From an uncultured Oligoflexia bacterium (lineage in GTDB: Bacteria; Bdellovibrionota; Bacteriovoracia; Bacteriovoracales; Bacteriovoracaceae), in contig CATLVU010000018.1 of NCBI GenBank assembly GCA_950061135.1, forward strand, positions 1 through 34,618: a stretch of 34,618 nucleotides of DNA, given 5' to 3'. Below the pieces are notes generated by a model. It ran no database searches. It saw nothing but the letters and a program-made list of their open reading frames with translations, and was not told the origin of the DNA. Positions within the stretch are counted from its first letter, which is position 1; the number at the start of each line of letters is the position of its first letter. A program made the position numbers and the translations under genes. Shown here piece by piece: positions 32,640 through 34,618 of this stretch.

Positions 32640-34049
32640 ATGACTATGCGCATCTTAAGTTTAATTATTTTAATAACATCATCATATGTTTGGGCCCATA
32701 ATGAAAGCGGTGTTTCAACTATTTCAAAAAACTGGCAAATGATTGCATCATTTAAATCAGAAAACATGATGAAAGATTTTAAGAAATTATCTAGTCTTGA
32801 TATCGATATTGCAGGAGTTGATCATTCAGCAAAAATTATTGATGTATTAATTAGTGCGATTGATTACAAAGTTCTAGAAAAGAAGGGATTTGACTTAACT
32901 GTAGTTCAAACTAAAGGAGTAAGCTTTGCTCCAGATACTGAGTATCAAAATCCTGATGAAATTGAAAAATTTGTTCACGAAGTACACGAAAAATATCCTT
33001 CTATTACCAAGTTAATTTCAATTGGAAAGTCATTAGAAGGAAGGGATATATGGGCAATTAAAATTTCGGATAATGCTAGTGAAAAAGAGCTAGAAGAGCC
33101 TGCTTTATTATTCAATTCTATGCACCACGCTCGTGAAGTTATGACACCAGAAATGGGTTTAGACATCGTAAATACTTTAACTCAAAACTATGGAGCTGAT
33201 CAGAAAATTACTCATTGGGTTGATAGCAATGAAATTTGGGTTATTCCAATGTTCAATGTTGATGGTAATAATAAAATGTGGAACGAAGACTCATGGTGGA
33301 GAAAAAATACGAGAGGTGGATACGGAGTAGATCTTAACCGAAATTATCCAACTGGTTGGAATAAGTGTAATGGATCAAGTGGAAGAAGAACTTCACAAAC
33401 TTACAGGGGTGAATCTCCAGCTTCAGAACCAGAAACTCAGGCCATGATGAACTTTATTGAAAATACAAGACCCGTGTTTGATATTTCTTATCATTCCTAT
33501 AGTGAGCTTGTAATTTATCCTTTCGGTTGTAGAGGAGAGAGAACAGCAACTAAAGAAGTTGTTGAAAAGATCGGGAAAAAAATTGCGAAGCTTCTTGATT
33601 ATAAACCAGGTACGGCTTGGGAGCTTTTATATAATGCTGATGGAGGAGATATTGATTGGATGTACGATGCTTATCAAGTTATTCCTTACGTAATTGAACT
33701 TAATAGCCGTAGACAAGGTTTTCATCCTGATTACCACCGATGGAGAGATGTTACTGTTGAAAGAAACAAAGCTGGTTGGCAATACTTACTTGAAAGAGTT
33801 GAGCAAAGTGGTATCAGAGGGCAACTGGTAAAGGAAGCAAAAGCAATTTCTGATTTTACAGTATCTGTTTACAAAATCGTAAATGGAACTCCTTCGAAGT
33901 TTCAGACATATGTAGGGCATAAGACAGGTATGTTTCATATTGTTTTAAATCCTGGAAAATATAAACTCACTTTTACAGGAAGTGACTTTACTAAGTCTGT
34001 AGAATACGTGGTAGGAGATGACTTACTAGTTACTACTATCGAGCTTTAA
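32640..34049 (+). CDS. Secreted M14 zinc metallocarboxypeptidase
   Basis: The product (469 aa from ATG 32640) has a signal peptide (M-R-I-L-S-L-I-I-L-I-T-S-S-Y-V-W-A), a propeptide-like segment (~25-98) and an M14 domain with H163-A-R-E166 and H285 as zinc ligands, the substrate-binding L-N-R-N-Y-P (232-237) and the catalytic glutamate E353 in Y-V-I-E-L. A C-terminal beta domain (~400-469) follows. It should remove C-terminal residues from peptides outside the cytoplasm; for a predator, prey protein digestion is a possible use, but that is inference. Three in-frame ATGs (32619, 32640, 32646) compete; AAAAGG at 32630-32635 favours 32640 or 32646. DCC-family gene overlaps by one base. Confidence 0.9.
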   Translation: MTMRILSLIILITSSYVWAHNESGVSTISKNWQMIASFKSENMMKDFKKLSSLDIDIAGVDHSAKIIDVLISAIDYKVLEKKGFDLTVVQTKGVSFAPDTEYQNPDEIEKFVHEVHEKYPSITKLISIGKSLEGRDIWAIKISDNASEKELEEPALLFNSMHHAREVMTPEMGLDIVNTLTQNYGADQKITHWVDSNEIWVIPMFNVDGNNKMWNEDSWWRKNTRGGYGVDLNRNYPTGWNKCNGSSGRRTSQTYRGESPASEPETQAMMNFIENTRPVFDISYHSYSELVIYPFGCRGERTATKEVVEKIGKKIAKLLDYKPGTAWELLYNADGGDIDWMYDAYQVIPYVIELNSRRQGFHPDYHRWRDVTVERNKAGWQYLLERVEQSGIRGQLVKEAKAISDFTVSVYKIVNGTPSKFQTYVGHKTGMFHIVLNPGKYKLTFTGSDFTKSVEYVVGDDLLVTTIEL

Positions 34050-34408
34050 TGGATAAATTACCACTATTAATATATGATTCTAAATGTACATTGTGCCTTC
34101 GATTTCAGAAGGCACTTTCATTTTTAGACAATGAAATTTCCTTTGTTTCAATTTATGAAGATGAACTTTATCAAAAGTACCCTGAATTAGACCGTTCAGA
34201 ATGTGATGAGGTCATTCATTTAATTACTGAAGACTCAAAAATTCTCAAAGCAGGAGAAGTCATTACCTACTTAATGAAAAGAAACCCTGCTGTAAAAAAG
34301 TTCGCATGGCTTATTGATAAAGAAAGTTCACAAAAAACTGTAGATGCCTTTTATGGTAAAGTTAAAGAGATGAGGGATAAGCAGAGAAAAAAATGTCGTA
34401 GTTGTTAA
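34049..34408 (+). CDS. DCC-family thiol-disulfide oxidoreductase-like protein (DUF393)
   Basis: The 119-aa product begins with the family hallmark D10-x-x-C13-x-x-C16 (L-L-I-Y-D-S-K-C-T-L-C) in a thioredoxin-like first strand and helix. The later part, with V-I-T-Y-L near 72-76, fits the small DUF393/DCC group. No signal peptide is present, so it is cytoplasmic. A C-terminal C-R-S-C adds another cysteine pair. The ATG overlaps the carboxypeptidase stop (TAATG), implying co-translation, though the functional link is unclear. Confidence 0.8.
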   Translation: MDKLPLLIYDSKCTLCLRFQKALSFLDNEISFVSIYEDELYQKYPELDRSECDEVIHLITEDSKILKAGEVITYLMKRNPAVKKFAWLIDKESSQKTVDAFYGKVKEMRDKQRKKCRSC

Positions 34409-34426
34409 TTTTTTCAAACTGCCTGA

Positions 34427-34618
34427 CTAGATTGGTGTTAGCCTCTTTAAATAATAGTGGTTGTGATAATAAATAAACATATCAAGCTGATCTTGAAGAG
34501 CTTGAACTTTCTTTGTAGTACACCAGGTTCTTCTAACTAACCTGTTAAGATTGTCTCTGAACATTGCACAGGTATGATTGATGGTAAAAAGAGGATCAAA
34601 ACTCACTTTTTTAAGCTC
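34427..34618 (-). mobile_element. C-terminal part of a DDE-type transposase (runs off window)
   Basis: Reading leftward from the window edge to TAG at 34429-34427 gives 63 codons with no internal stop. The peptide contains I-N-H-T-C-A-M-F-R-D-N-L-N-R-L-V-R-R-T-W and C-T-T-K-K, then a Y-Y-H-N-H-Y ending, which resembles the C-terminal region of IS1-like transposases (the R-L-x-R-K/R-T motif and F-x-x-x-Y-N tail). Only 63 residues are visible, so the family and intactness are unsure. It lies 18 nt beyond the DCC gene, convergent with it; I could not identify a terminal inverted repeat. Confidence 0.6.

Noticed and set aside
1-34618. CRISPR arrays, tRNA or rRNA genes, replication origin
   Set aside because: Reading all intergenic gaps (none over 300 nt) showed no repeat-spacer pattern, cloverleaf, rRNA sequence or DnaA-box cluster.

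Overview
The window is AT-rich (roughly one third G+C by eye) and comes from a flagellated Gram-negative bacterium. The flgB-to-flgE gene order, secreted proteins of unknown family, frequent TTG start codons and an mreCD-PBP2-rodA operon most resemble the Bdellovibrionota, perhaps a Bacteriovorax/Halobacteriovorax-type predator. That assignment rests on general resemblance, not on a marker gene.

Layout. At 1-460 two paralogous S23/four-helix-bundle genes point away from each other across a perfect 26-bp inverted repeat that contains both Shine-Dalgarno (SD) sequences. From 517 to 15845 runs a plus-strand flagellar block: a sigma70-type promoter, a leader with three GGATGT motifs, a large secreted TPR protein, a Fis-family regulator whose AAA+ domain looks catalytically dead, then flgB, flgC, fliE, fliF, fliG, fliH, fliI, fliJ, a MotE-like gene, fliK, flgD, a small flagellar-operon protein and flgE, closed by a clear terminator. 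A 69-nt sequence that folds as a three-way junction precedes flgE. At 15844-19754 lie four genes for secreted proteins: two small unknowns, a DUF4105/Lnb-like papain-fold protein, and a 607-aa cysteine-containing unknown. The minus-strand operon ppiD - ferredoxin - dCMP deaminase (21990-19758) diverges from mreC-mreD-PBP2-rodA (22156-26622), the cell-elongation operon, which lacks mreB here. manC and mgtE follow on the minus strand. A two-gene signalling unit (682-aa protein with a pseudo-receiver-like start and PilZ-like end; receiver-TPR protein) occupies 29120-32463. A secreted M14 metallocarboxypeptidase overlaps a DCC-family thiol protein (32640-34408), and the window ends in the C-terminus of a transposase on the minus strand.

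How it fits together. The flagellar block encodes the MS ring, the C-ring switch protein FliG, the export ATPase complex, proximal rod, hook cap, hook-length control and hook, in an order very like the Bacillus fla/che operon. Its head carries two possible control layers: a leader with GGA-loop hairpins resembling a CsrA target, and a degenerate enhancer-binding-protein homologue that should be unable to drive sigma54 open-complex formation. The three candidates for something new are the S23 pair with its RBS-bearing inverted repeat, the pseudo-enhancer-binding protein with its leader, and the structured RNA ahead of flgE.
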